A stretch of 64,000 nt of DNA, from assembly GCF_027925305.1 (NCBI RefSeq), contig NZ_BSDR01000001.1, positions 1,577,001 to 1,641,000 on the forward strand, written 5' to 3'. Of the stretch, positions 8,801 through 17,190 are shown in pieces. The notes beneath the pieces were generated by a model, which was given only the letters and a program-made list of their open reading frames with translations, did not search any database and was not told the origin of the DNA. The stretch is from Desulforhabdus amnigena (GTDB taxonomy: Bacteria > Desulfobacterota > Syntrophobacteria > Syntrophobacterales > Syntrophobacteraceae). Both the position numbers and the translations under genes were made by a program. How positions within the stretch are numbered: position 1 is the stretch's first letter; each line of letters starts with the position of its first letter.

Positions 8801-9622
8801 ATGCGTATCTATTTTTTGGGAGACATTCACGGAAACAATTATGCCCTGGAGGCATGTCTGAAGCATCTGGACACTCTCCAGGTCGATGCGGTCTATTGCC
8901 TGGGAGACTTGGTGGGATGGCTCCCATTTGGAGACCGCACCCTGACCCGCATGAGATCCCTCGACTTTCCAACCGTCGCCGGAAATCATGATCTGCTTGT
9001 GGCAGGGCGGTTTACGGATTTCCCCCATCAACTGGACCGTATGCAGGCGACTGCTTACAACTCGGGGCTGCTTTCCACAATCCCCGGCGCCATCGATTAC
9101 CTGGCAGGTTTCCCCCTGATCCTTGAACGGGACGATTTCACCGTCATTCATCACAGCCCATTCCATCTGCCCGCCCACGGCGGCAAACCATCCATTGAAC
9201 ATTTCCACTATTTGGATGAAGCGGCCCTCAGGGAATGTCTCGGCACATGGAAGGCGTTCCCCTTTCGCCTCATCTTCAGCGGCCACGACCATATTCCAGC
9301 CGTATACGAGCTTCCTGAAACCACCGCCCATCTAAGGTTCGAAGACGTGCATGTCCACCTGCCCCCGGCAGATGGCCCCCTCACAATCCATCTGAACCCT
9401 CGTTCCAGGTACTGGATCAAAGCGGGAAGTGTGGGAGGCCCCTACAGAGACGGCATTCCCCTGGCCAATACGGTCCTCTACGATACCGACCGGAAAACGG
9501 TCACTCTTTATCGCATTCCCTATCCGCAGGCCAGGCTTTACGAAGAACTGGCATCACATCATTTCTGCGGCAATCTGCCCACAATCCGCCGCTTTATGGA
9601 TTTATTGAACCGGGAGCTGTGA
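8801..9622 (+). CDS. Calcineurin-like metallophosphoesterase
   Basis: 273 residues with all the metal-binding motifs of the calcineurin-like superfamily: GDIHGN (residues 7-12), GDLVGW (about 35), GNHD (about 60) and SGHDH (about 161). Such proteins are two-metal phosphodiesterases or phosphatases. The substrate cannot be read from sequence; the family includes YfcE/MJ0936-type phosphodiesterases. No signal peptide, so cytoplasmic. Gene order gives no functional hint. Confidence 0.85.
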   Translation: MRIYFLGDIHGNNYALEACLKHLDTLQVDAVYCLGDLVGWLPFGDRTLTRMRSLDFPTVAGNHDLLVAGRFTDFPHQLDRMQATAYNSGLLSTIPGAIDYLAGFPLILERDDFTVIHHSPFHLPAHGGKPSIEHFHYLDEAALRECLGTWKAFPFRLIFSGHDHIPAVYELPETTAHLRFEDVHVHLPPADGPLTIHLNPRSRYWIKAGSVGGPYRDGIPLANTVLYDTDRKTVTLYRIPYPQARLYEELASHHFCGNLPTIRRFMDLLNREL

Positions 9623-9685
9623 ACTGCAATGATGTCCGTTTCCAAACCAAATTTATCCCGACTCCCCGCTCCGTCTCCGAGATTT

Positions 9686-10642
9686 TCAGCGATTCTTCAT
9701 GGTTTGGGCGAGATCGCGAACCACATCGCCGGTACTCTTGAAATCGTGAGGGAACCAGGTCTTGAGGTATTCATTGTCTGCCACTAATTCGGGAGGATCG
9801 CCGGGGCGGATGGGTTTTTCCGTCACATTCACTTTAACTTGAAGCGCCTCCTCCACCGCTCTCACCAGTTCGCGCACAGAGGTTCCCTTCCCCCGCCCCA
9901 CGTTGGAAATGAGCCGTTCCCGGGATTCCAGAACATCCAAAGCCTTGATGTGAGCGGCGCCGAGGTCCATCACATACACATAATCGCGAACGGCGGTCCC
10001 ATCGGCTGTGGGATGGTCCGTCCCGAAAAGATAGAAGGGCGCTCCCGTCAGCGCCGCCTTCATGAGGTTCGGCAACACGTGGGTCTCCGGTTCGTGCCTT
10101 TCGTAGATTTCGCCTTCGGGATCGTTTCCCACGACGTTGAAGTAACGCAGGGCCGCAAAGCGGATTCCCACCACCGGAGCGACCGTCTTGATGACCTGCT
10201 CGCACATGAGCTTGGAAAGACCGTAGGGATTGGTCGGTTCCTGAGGATGGTCTTCACGAATGGTAGGTGTTCTGGCATTGCCGTAAGTGGCGCAGGAACT
10301 GGAAAAGACCAGCCGTTTCGTGCCCGCCCGCTTCATGGCTTTGAGCAGGGCCACCGTGCCTCCCACGTTATTGTCGAAATACATCTCGGGAAGGCGTGTG
10401 GATTCCTCCACGTAGGCGTTGGCCGCAAAATGGATGACCGCATCGACATTGAATCCCTTCAGGGCCTGGTAGAGCGCCTCCTCGTTTCTAATGTCTCCAA
10501 AAACGAAAGGACCGAATTTGACCCATTCAGCCCAACCGTTAGAGAGATTGTCGAAAACGATTGGTGTATGGCCGGCCTTTTTCAGCAGCTTGGACGTATG
10601 AGAACCGATGTAGCCCGCTCCTCCGGTGACTAAAATATTCAT
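9686..10642 (-). CDS. galE: UDP-glucose 4-epimerase
   Basis: 318 residues of an extended short-chain dehydrogenase. GGAGYIGSH (residues 7-15) is the NAD-binding glycine motif; the active site is SSSCATYG near residue 115 and YGLSK near 140 (Y-x3-K). The sequence follows GalE (FDNLSNG, FAANAYVEES, GTDHPTADGTAVRDYVYVMDL), giving UDP-galactose for cell-surface glycans. It stands alone; the surface-glycan genes of this window are 28 kb away. A related UDP-sugar epimerase remains possible. Confidence 0.88.
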   Translation of the reverse strand: MNILVTGGAGYIGSHTSKLLKKAGHTPIVFDNLSNGWAEWVKFGPFVFGDIRNEEALYQALKGFNVDAVIHFAANAYVEESTRLPEMYFDNNVGGTVALLKAMKRAGTKRLVFSSSCATYGNARTPTIREDHPQEPTNPYGLSKLMCEQVIKTVAPVVGIRFAALRYFNVVGNDPEGEIYERHEPETHVLPNLMKAALTGAPFYLFGTDHPTADGTAVRDYVYVMDLGAAHIKALDVLESRERLISNVGRGKGTSVRELVRAVEEALQVKVNVTEKPIRPGDPPELVADNEYLKTWFPHDFKSTGDVVRDLAQTMKNR

Positions 10643-10661
10643 TCATTTCTCCTCGTTCCTA

Positions 10662-10766
10662 TTGCGATATTGCCACATTAGCCACGGAGACACAGAGAAA
10701 AACCTTCAAATGAAATCTCTGTGTTTTCCGTGTCTCCGTAGTTCAAATGAAATCCGACAATATCAA
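10662..10766. repeat. CACGGAG palindromic repeat, copy 1
   Basis: Imperfect inverted repeat. One arm reads GCCACGGAGACACAGAG, the other CTCTGTGTTTTCCGTGTCTCCGT, separated by a spacer with TTCAAATGAAAT, and the ends are ATTGCGATATTG / GACAATATC. It folds into one long hairpin. Similar copies lie at about 17021, 22258, 24640, 48388, 51812, 58409 and 63195. Confidence 0.85.
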
Positions 10767-11232
10767 CCTATGTATAAGCGCATGACAGCTGTGTTCCACT
10801 GCATCTTCAGCCTTTGATTCCCCGCTCCCGGCACGGAACCTCTTTTCATGACATCGCAACTCCAAACAGCATGCATTATGCGACAAAAAGAGAAGGGATT
10901 CTAACACATTTTCATACTGCCTGGAGCAAGTGTTATTTCGTTCGGGAAGGGCATCGGAATTTGGGCGCGAGAACATCGAGACTCCCTTTCGATGCGCACG
11001 GGGGAGGTCACATCCCCGTTCTTTCCCCCTGGGGCTTGTCTTTAAAGCACCGTGCGATAATATTGCCCTACAGGAGGCTGAGAAGGATTTTTCATGCCCT
11101 AAACTTTTGTTATTTGCCCGATAGCCCTCGATGAGATAGTCTCACCCTGTGGGCTCTACGCCTCAAGGACCTATCCGGGAACCTTTTCCGGTTCAAACAT
11201 TGCCGGGAAACAACCGACATGCAAAGGCGACT
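10767..11232. other. Intergenic stretch, no gene recognised
   Basis: About 465 bases between galE and the J-domain gene. Short open frames here lack a ribosome binding site and resemble no family I know. It presumably includes the promoter of the downstream gene; no convincing -35/-10 pair was seen. Confidence 0.4.
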
Positions 11233-11715
11233 ATGAATATGCTCCAATTGTTCCTCATTCTTTTTGGGATCCTTTACTTTCTCTCCCCTTTCGACCTGAT
11301 CCCGGATTTCATACCCCTTCTGGGACGCATCGACGACCTGCTGGTGCTATTTTTTATCTATTGGAATTTTATTAGAAAAAATAGGAGATATGCTCCGGGA
11401 AGTTCCGGTGCCGACCCCGGTTCCCAATCCAGCGGACAAAACTCTTCCAACCGGCAGTACCAGCAATACCGTCAATCCTCCACATATCAGGGTACATCCC
11501 AGGGGCAAACCACACGGAAGAAAGACCCTTACAGTATTCTGGAAATCCCTCCCACTGCCACGATAGAGGAAATCAAGCGCGCCTACCGCCAGCAGGCAAA
11601 CCGCTACCACCCCGATAAGGTAGCTCATCTGGGAGAAGAATTTCAGGCGTTGGCCAAGGAAAAATTCCAGGAAATCCAGCAGGCGTATGAAGAACTGCTG
11701 CGCCGTAAGGGCTGA
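11233..11715 (+). CDS. Membrane-anchored J-domain protein with YkvA-like (DUF1232) N-terminus
   Basis: 160 residues from ATG at 11233. The N-terminus (about 3-45) is hydrophobic and contains YFLSPFDLIPDFIPLLGRIDDL, the hallmark of the DUF1232/YkvA family. A glutamine/serine-rich linker (about 50-95) follows, then a complete J-domain (about 98-158) with the HPD triad in YHPDKV. A J-domain stimulates the ATPase of a DnaK-type chaperone, so this protein probably recruits DnaK to the membrane. An upstream in-frame GTG (11149) would add 28 residues outside the family pattern. Confidence 0.85.
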   Translation: MNMLQLFLILFGILYFLSPFDLIPDFIPLLGRIDDLLVLFFIYWNFIRKNRRYAPGSSGADPGSQSSGQNSSNRQYQQYRQSSTYQGTSQGQTTRKKDPYSILEIPPTATIEEIKRAYRQQANRYHPDKVAHLGEEFQALAKEKFQEIQQAYEELLRRKG

Positions 11716-11798
11716 GACTCGAAACAGCGTTTCAGTGCAGAGAGAAAAAAATACAGCACCCTTCTCCGGAAACTCCAGACAAAGGGGTATGAAACATT

Positions 11799-12686
11799 AT
11801 GACAGAAGAATCCCCACAATTTGTATCCGTCCACACCATCGCCAACCGTTTTGAAGCGGACCTCCTTTTGGATGCGCTCGAGCAGGAAGGAATTCCCACC
11901 CTGCTGCGAACCTTTGAAGAGACGCCCTATGATGGCCTCTTTGTTTCCCAGAGAGGATGGGGGAAAATCATGGTCCCAGAAGCCCTGACCAGCCAGGCCC
12001 GCCAGGTTATCGAACCCCTTCTGAAAACCGTGCAGCCGGAAAGCCCCTACGTTGCCCCGTCGGAGATCGATCCCCACCTCTGGGAAAGACTGCGCGCAGC
12101 CGATCCTCAAACCGTCTGCCACAGCGCAAATGTGCGCTACAATGGCGCACTCGAAGCCTATGAATTCCCTTTCCTGAACACTCGATTCCATTGCTTTCCC
12201 CATCAGGAAGCCATTGAACCCATTGAAGAAAATCCATATGTGAGACTCGACTTCGAATTTTACCTCGCCACCCTGTATTATCTCCTGGAAGCTCAACCCC
12301 GAGAACCATCAGGAAACTGGATCAGTGAAAAAGACCTCCCCGGAGGAGCCTTTTTCTTTCGGGGTCCTCACGTTTTCCCCTTCTCTCCCCTTCTCAAGCT
12401 CTTCGACCCTCACCCCCACCTCTTTGACGCCGCCTCGCAAGTCCTCGGGGGAACCCGGGTGGACATGGGAGATGCGGCCTACAGCTTGCAAATCTATCCG
12501 CGCGTGCCGCTGCTCTTTGTGTTCTGGAAGGGCGATGATGAATTTGAGGCGGCCATGAACGTCCGTTTCGATGAAAACATCCTTCTCCATCTCAAAACCC
12601 TGGACACCCTGTGGGCATTGGTGAATGTAGTCTGCAGGAGCCTGCGCACCGCCGGAAAACAACTCTCTGAAGGAACCCCTTCATGA
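11799..12686 (+). CDS. DUF2007-DUF3786 fusion protein
   Basis: 295 residues. The N-terminal ~75 residues (FEADLLLDALEQEGIP, followed by a short beta segment) match DUF2007, a small domain proposed to act in signalling. The rest (about 95-285) resembles DUF3786: YYLLEAQPREPSGNWIS, an LPGG turn, GPHVFPF, then LPLLFVFWKGDDEF and a closing helix. DUF3786 proteins occur in anaerobes and some sit near corrinoid or iron-sulfur enzymes, but no function is established. No membrane segment. Confidence 0.75.
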   Translation: MTEESPQFVSVHTIANRFEADLLLDALEQEGIPTLLRTFEETPYDGLFVSQRGWGKIMVPEALTSQARQVIEPLLKTVQPESPYVAPSEIDPHLWERLRAADPQTVCHSANVRYNGALEAYEFPFLNTRFHCFPHQEAIEPIEENPYVRLDFEFYLATLYYLLEAQPREPSGNWISEKDLPGGAFFFRGPHVFPFSPLLKLFDPHPHLFDAASQVLGGTRVDMGDAAYSLQIYPRVPLLFVFWKGDDEFEAAMNVRFDENILLHLKTLDTLWALVNVVCRSLRTAGKQLSEGTPS

Positions 12687-12850
12687 AATAACCCCTGTGT
12701 ATCATTTCGCGGGTATATTCCGGCAGAAGTCCGGGTTTCGCCATTGAGACCTTTTCAGATGATTGATGGTCTATCGTCTTGCAGAGAAGTCATAAATCAT
12801 TTTTGCATCTGCTCAATGTCAAACCACTTCCTGTGCCTCATCTCTTTCCA

Positions 12851-12992
12851 AAAGGGAAAAATAAAAGGTGCATAATCCTGAATCGGATTCAGAATCCATT
12901 GCAAGTTTAAGCTTTCAAAAATTCAGCGCTCGGATTAGACATTTGATTTAGTATATGTGTCGGAATTTTTTGATTTAATATTTGGTGTCCAA
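12851..12992. repeat. Dispersed ~140-bp element, copy 1 (inverted copy at 36277-36415)
   Basis: The stretch containing AAAAATAAAAGGTG, ATTCAG, CGGATTAGACA, TGTCGGAATTTTTTGAT and ATATTTGGTGTC is repeated in inverse orientation next to the second IS200 copy, at roughly 80% identity by eye over the whole length. It is non-coding in both places. Here it lies directly upstream of the DUF211 gene and may carry its promoter; it could also be a remnant of a non-autonomous mobile element. Confidence 0.7.
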
Positions 12993-13020
12993 TTCATGTT
13001 TGGTTTGATGGAGGGATCGT

Positions 13021-13305
13021 ATGAACATTCGGCGCCTCGTTCTCGATGTCGACAAGGCGATGGCTCGGCCTCCTATTATCGATATTGCCCAGGCCATCAG
13101 CGCCTGTCCTGGGGTAGAGGCCGTAAACATCACTGTGACGGAAATCGATGTGGAAACGATCGGCATGGATGTGATCATCGAGGGCCAAGACCTGAACTAT
13201 GACCTGATCGCGAAAGCGATCGAGTCGACGGGAGCCGTGGTTCACAGCATTGACCAGCTCGTCTGCGGCCAGCGAATCATAGAGCGCATCATCAGGGCTA
13301 GATGA
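13021..13305 (+). CDS. DUF211 family protein
   Basis: 94 residues matching DUF211, a small ferredoxin-fold family best known from archaea (MTH889 type). Visible: MNIRRLVLDVDKAM, a PIIDIAQAIS helix, GVEAVNITVTEID and a second beta-alpha-beta unit ending in HSIDQLVCG. Proteins of this fold assemble into rings and have been suggested to bind ligands or metals; no reaction is known. The stop codon overlaps the next start (ATGA), so it is coupled to a VIT-like membrane protein, which points to a joint transport or regulatory role. Confidence 0.85.
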   Translation: MNIRRLVLDVDKAMARPPIIDIAQAISACPGVEAVNITVTEIDVETIGMDVIIEGQDLNYDLIAKAIESTGAVVHSIDQLVCGQRIIERIIRAR

Positions 13306-13838
13306 AAATCCTTCGTTCATTGCTAAATCCAAAGAACCGTCTGGACATGGTCGCAGGGATCTGCGACGGGGTACTCACGGCCTTGACTCTCGTCGCGGGA
13401 AAGTTACTCGGACCGGAGGCGGGTGTCACAGCAAGTTTGGCGTTGCGTGTGGCAGTTGCTGCCGCCATCTCGGGTGCCTTCATCTTTTTCGTCGCTCACT
13501 ACTCAGTGCTCCGCGCCGAACTCGTCGAAGCCGAGCGGCAGCTCAATTTGACAGAGAGCGGCCGCATGGCGACAACGCATCTCGGGCGGGCCATCTTGAC
13601 CGAGGCGGTATGCCAGGCATTGGTGACAAGCCTGTGTAGTTTCGCTGGTGCCTTGCTCCCCTTGCTGGTTGGCGTATTGATGCCGATGCTCACGATAATC
13701 GTCGCGCTCGTGGCCTTGGGCATGCTCGGGGCCTTCCTGGGCCACACGGTTCATGGTCGGCCACTTTTCTGGGCAGTCGGCTTGTTCGTAGGCGGGATAG
13801 CATTGACAGGCGTCGGTTTCTACCTGAGAATCGTATGA
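13302..13838 (+). CDS. VIT1/CCC1-like integral membrane protein
   Basis: 178 residues with four or five hydrophobic helices. The N-terminal part (DMVAGICDGVLTALTLVAG) resembles the first helix of the vacuolar iron transporter VIT1/CCC1 family, including a D-G pair, and the C-terminal half has long hydrophobic stretches (LLPLLVGVLMP, AVGLFVGGIALTG). The cytoplasmic metal-binding helical domain of full CCC1 proteins is shortened, as in the smaller TIGR00267-type group. Coupled by a 4-base overlap to DUF211. Transport of a divalent metal is an inference. Confidence 0.7.
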   Translation: MKILRSLLNPKNRLDMVAGICDGVLTALTLVAGKLLGPEAGVTASLALRVAVAAAISGAFIFFVAHYSVLRAELVEAERQLNLTESGRMATTHLGRAILTEAVCQALVTSLCSFAGALLPLLVGVLMPMLTIIVALVALGMLGAFLGHTVHGRPLFWAVGLFVGGIALTGVGFYLRIV

Positions 13839-14841
13839 GCCGGGCCTGCCTGCTTGGACCACTTGAGGGACGAACTTGGCGCTGCGGCAGACGGAGGCCA
13901 TTACTTTGGTTTTGGGAGTTCGCTGTCTGAGGAGACAGCCGCCGCTGCCAGGTTCTGTTGATATTTGCCGGATTAGGCGTGTTTTCAATCGATTGGATAT
14001 TCCTGGTATTATGGTCTAAAAAGTTCCAATTCCGATTCTGCGAAAAAGACAAATTCGCATTGACACGGAAGCGTACGGTGCTAAAAAGGAAGAAATCGCG
14101 CGCCACTTTTCAGGGCTCATTATCCCTCAACATATCCAGCGAAATTTCCATCATCTGCGTATCCCTCATCATGTTGATTCAAACTGAGCTCTCCTCTCAC
14201 TCACATAACAGTTACCGTGAAAATGTGCCCTGTGCTGGTCGGGATCCCTTTCCCGATGTTGGCTACCAGGTTTGAAAACCCGACCTACGGTTTTCATGGC
14301 TGAGGGTAAACATTTCCGGATATTCATGACATGCCGGCGGGAGGAAGGCATGAGAATTCGAAAAGCCATCGTTCAGCTTTCCGGCTCTGACTAGAGTACA
14401 GGGAAAAATAAAGGAACAAGCAACTGGGAGTGGAAATCGTCAGTAAGTCGCTGGATGGCGTTGCACTCAACAAAGAAGAAATCGTACAACTCTTCAGAAA
14501 TTCCGCTCTTCTCCGGGGAATCGGCAGTGATCCTTTCGGCAATTTTGTCCCATGTCAAGGGCTGACCCCCACTATTTTTCCACTTGCATTTTTACAACAT
14601 TCAAAATATGTTTTCTCTTGTCAAAAATCATGTGAAGTAATATCAAATCTCGAATATCCGCCTGCAGCGTCTTGAGATGAGACCGACCATTGCGGGATCA
14701 ACCGCCCGTCAAGAGGTCTTCTTGATAAATCAGGAAGGGGGTGACATGCTCAGGTACATTGGATCCAGCGAAGTGAGTTTTTCTTTTATCGATGCAGTCG
14801 AAATGGAAAGCAAACGAAAACCCTAAGCCAGGGAGGTAAAG
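13839..14841. other. 1-kb stretch without a convincing gene
   Basis: It holds GGTTCTGTTGATATTTG (about 13952), which recurs as GGTTCTGTTGACATTTG at about 35614 and may mark an old insertion end. A short frame from about 14430 (start GTG, GVALNKEEIVQLF) looks faintly like the N-terminus of a radical SAM or biotin-synthase-type protein but stops after 81 codons; it may be a gene remnant. The last 100 bases must hold the promoter of the CoA-transferase genes. Confidence 0.4.
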
Positions 14842-15897
14842 ATGGCGCGAAGTCTTCAAAAAACCAAAAAAGCCGAATTCTTGACCCTCGAAGAAGCGGT
14901 CAAGAAATATATGCACGATGGTATTGTATGTGCCTTCAGTGGATTCACGGGTTTCAACAGGAATCCTGTGGCCTTCGCCTGGGAGACCGTGAGGCAGGGC
15001 ATCAAGGATATCCACGTGTTGGACAGACATGGCAGTATCTGCACCTGGCTCCTCAATGCCGTCAATGCCATAAAGATTTATGAGACCGACTGGATGGGCT
15101 GGGGAGAAATGGCTGGAAAGATCGATGTTAACCTTGATCGGAATTACAAAGCAGGGAAAATGATCCTGGAAGACTACGCCCACGGAGCTATGGCCATGAG
15201 ATTTCTGGCGGGTGCAGTCGGTGCCCCTTTCATTCCCTATCATGCTCCATTGGGATCCGATCTTTATAACCCTGAATACGATGCCTTGGGGAGGGCTGGT
15301 CTCAGAAACGACAGTAATCCCAGGATTCCCAAGAAAAAGTTTATCCAGATGGAAGATCCCTTTTACGGCGATGGAGACGTGGTGCTTCTTCCAGCAGCGA
15401 GACCAGAGCTTGCTATCATCCATGTTTCCCAGGCAGGCGACAAGGGAACGGCGAGATGGCGGGGAGTGGGTACGATCGATAAGGAAATCGCATTTGCCTG
15501 CGACAAGGTTGTCCTTATTTGTGAAGAAATCGTACCGGAGGCAGAGTTGAGAGTTCATCCGGAATCCAACCAGATTCCCTACTTTACGGTCGATTGTATC
15601 GTGGAACAGCCCTGGGGCGCCTATCCGAGCTCCGTCCCCTTTTATTATGACTATGATGCACCCTTTATGCGAACCATGGATGCTGCATCCAGGAATCCGG
15701 ACGATCTCAAAAAATGGCTTGACGAGTGGGTCTATGAACCGAAATCTTGGGAAGACTTTATGACCAAACTCGGCGCCAAAAAGCTCCTGGATCTTAGAGC
15801 AGACAGTGTCACCGGCTACAGCACCAGGATAATGAGGGGCAAAAAGCCTGCACCCAGGATGAAGATGCCCTTGTCCGTTGAAAGAAGTGGCTACTAA
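14842..15897 (+). CDS. gctA: CoA-transferase family I subunit A (glutaconate CoA-transferase type)
   Basis: 351 residues, similar in layout to the alpha subunit of glutaconate CoA-transferase: FLTLEEAVKKYMHDG, the FSGFTGF turn, a central G-A-P-F-I-P segment, and DVVLLPAARPELAIIHVSQAGDKGTARW. With its partner it would move CoA between acyl-CoA and a free acid. The best ribosome binding site, GGGAGG, is 6 bases before ATG. The C-terminal extension past about residue 290 is longer than in glutaconate CoA-transferase, so the substrate (glutaconate, another dicarboxylate, an aromatic or fatty acid) is uncertain. Confidence 0.8.
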   Translation: MARSLQKTKKAEFLTLEEAVKKYMHDGIVCAFSGFTGFNRNPVAFAWETVRQGIKDIHVLDRHGSICTWLLNAVNAIKIYETDWMGWGEMAGKIDVNLDRNYKAGKMILEDYAHGAMAMRFLAGAVGAPFIPYHAPLGSDLYNPEYDALGRAGLRNDSNPRIPKKKFIQMEDPFYGDGDVVLLPAARPELAIIHVSQAGDKGTARWRGVGTIDKEIAFACDKVVLICEEIVPEAELRVHPESNQIPYFTVDCIVEQPWGAYPSSVPFYYDYDAPFMRTMDAASRNPDDLKKWLDEWVYEPKSWEDFMTKLGAKKLLDLRADSVTGYSTRIMRGKKPAPRMKMPLSVERSGY

Positions 15898-15914
15898 ATA
15901 AGGGGGAGAACGTT

Positions 15915-16814
15915 ATGGCAAAATCAATGGAAGAATTGATACAAATGATCGACAAGATTCCCGATGAACCCGCCAAGCCCAACGAGTTTATCTTGCCTGA
16001 ACTGATGGCTATCGCCGTTGCTCACGAAGTCAGGAACGATGATATCGTTTTTGCTGGAACGGGGCTCCCCATGGTGGGTATGATGGCCGCAAATCTCCTG
16101 AATGCCCCCCAGGCTCTTCTGATCTACGAATCAGGAATATGTGACGGCAAAACCATGCATGTTCCCATGTCCGTGTGCGACCAGAGGGCTGCGAACATGA
16201 GCTCCACTTTGGGGGGCCTGGTGGATACCTTTGGATATTACCTCCAACGGGGTTATGTGACCCTCGGGTTTCTGGGCGGCGCGGCAATCGATAAGTACGG
16301 CGGAGTCAATGTTACCTCCATTGGGGATTACTTCGCCCCAACCCATCGCTTCACCGGTTCCGGCGGGAATTCGGATATTGGCACCATGGCGCACAGGACT
16401 GTCTTTATCATTCTTCAGGAAAAAAGAAGATTCCTCGAGAGAAATGATTACACCACGACTCCCGGCTGGTGGTGCTGGGATTTCAAGACCAAGGAATGGA
16501 AACCCAAAAGAGAGGTATGGAAAGGGACTCCTTTCGCTGAAACAGGCCCGACGGCAGTTGTCACGAACATGGGAGTTTACAGGTTTGATGAAGAGGGTAT
16601 CATCTATCTGGAAACCGTGCACCCAGGTGTTACCGTGGCCCAGGTTCAAGAAAACTGCGGCTTCGAACTGAACATATCAAGATTGAAAGGGGAAACTCCC
16701 CATCCGACCTACAGGGAACTTTTTGTCGTCAGGGAATTCGTTGATCCCGAATTGATTTTCTTGCCACAGAAAATGGAATACCCAGCGAAGATCAAATCGA
16801 TTATCGGCGAGTGA
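15915..16814 (+). CDS. gctB: CoA-transferase family I subunit B (glutaconate CoA-transferase type)
   Basis: 299 residues, beginning 17 bases after subunit A. The segment LLIYESGICDG (about 70-80) contains the glutamate that forms the enzyme-CoA thioester in glutaconate CoA-transferase beta subunits. GGAAIDKYGGVNVTSIGDY and GSGGNSDIG are further family motifs. Together with the upstream gene it makes a heteromeric cytoplasmic enzyme, probably for activation of an acid during anaerobic or syntrophic oxidation. Symbol given for family resemblance, not proven substrate. Confidence 0.82.
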   Translation: MAKSMEELIQMIDKIPDEPAKPNEFILPELMAIAVAHEVRNDDIVFAGTGLPMVGMMAANLLNAPQALLIYESGICDGKTMHVPMSVCDQRAANMSSTLGGLVDTFGYYLQRGYVTLGFLGGAAIDKYGGVNVTSIGDYFAPTHRFTGSGGNSDIGTMAHRTVFIILQEKRRFLERNDYTTTPGWWCWDFKTKEWKPKREVWKGTPFAETGPTAVVTNMGVYRFDEEGIIYLETVHPGVTVAQVQENCGFELNISRLKGETPHPTYRELFVVREFVDPELIFLPQKMEYPAKIKSIIGE

Positions 16815-16900
16815 TGAAGAATTAAAAAGATTTCCGGTGCATGATCCCTCGTTGGGACGGGCAGAAAACGGCTGCTTCGCCTCGAACCGGCGAGAAACTG

Positions 16901-17021
16901 CTCTTAGAACCTATCCAGAAACCACCTGTGGACTTTGCGACACCCCCCTTGGTCCCCCCTTGAGGGGGGGGAATTAAAGGGGGGTGTCCGCTGCCGAGGT
17001 AGGTTTTTGGATAGGCTCTTA
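16901..17021. repeat. MITE-like palindromic element
   Basis: Imperfect terminal inverted repeats of about 25 bases: left TTAGAACCTATCCAGAAACC, right GGTTTTTGGATAGGCTCTTAA. The interior holds a strong palindrome CCCCCCTTGAGGGGGG and a second arm pair ACACCCCCC / GGGGGGTGT. The same right end (AGGTTTCCGGATAGGTTTCT) and core recur at 51715-51812. No coding content; a small non-autonomous element is the best guess. Confidence 0.65.
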
Positions 17022-17127
17022 ATGCGACATTGTCACATTAACCACGGAGACACGGAGGGCACGGAGAAAGACCTTCAAATGAAATCTCCGTGTCTCCGTG
17101 GTTCAGATGAAATCTGACAATGTCAAG
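17021..17127. repeat. CACGGAG palindromic repeat, copy 2
   Basis: ATGCGACATTGTCACATTA, then ACCACGGAGACACGGAGGGCACGG, spacer with TTCAAATGAAAT, then CTCCGTGTCTCCGTGGTTC and a closing GACAATGTCAAG. The outermost CGACATTG / GACAATGTC also pair, so the element is a full long hairpin. Confidence 0.85.
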
Positions 17128-17190
17128 TTAAGCCCTTCCTATAATAAGATGCGGCAAGAGCCGGAGAGAAAAACTAATTATTTACAATAA

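Noticed and set aside
13958-14275. 105-codon frame after the VIT-like gene
   Set aside because: Low-complexity composition, no start signal and no resemblance to a family; judged non-coding.
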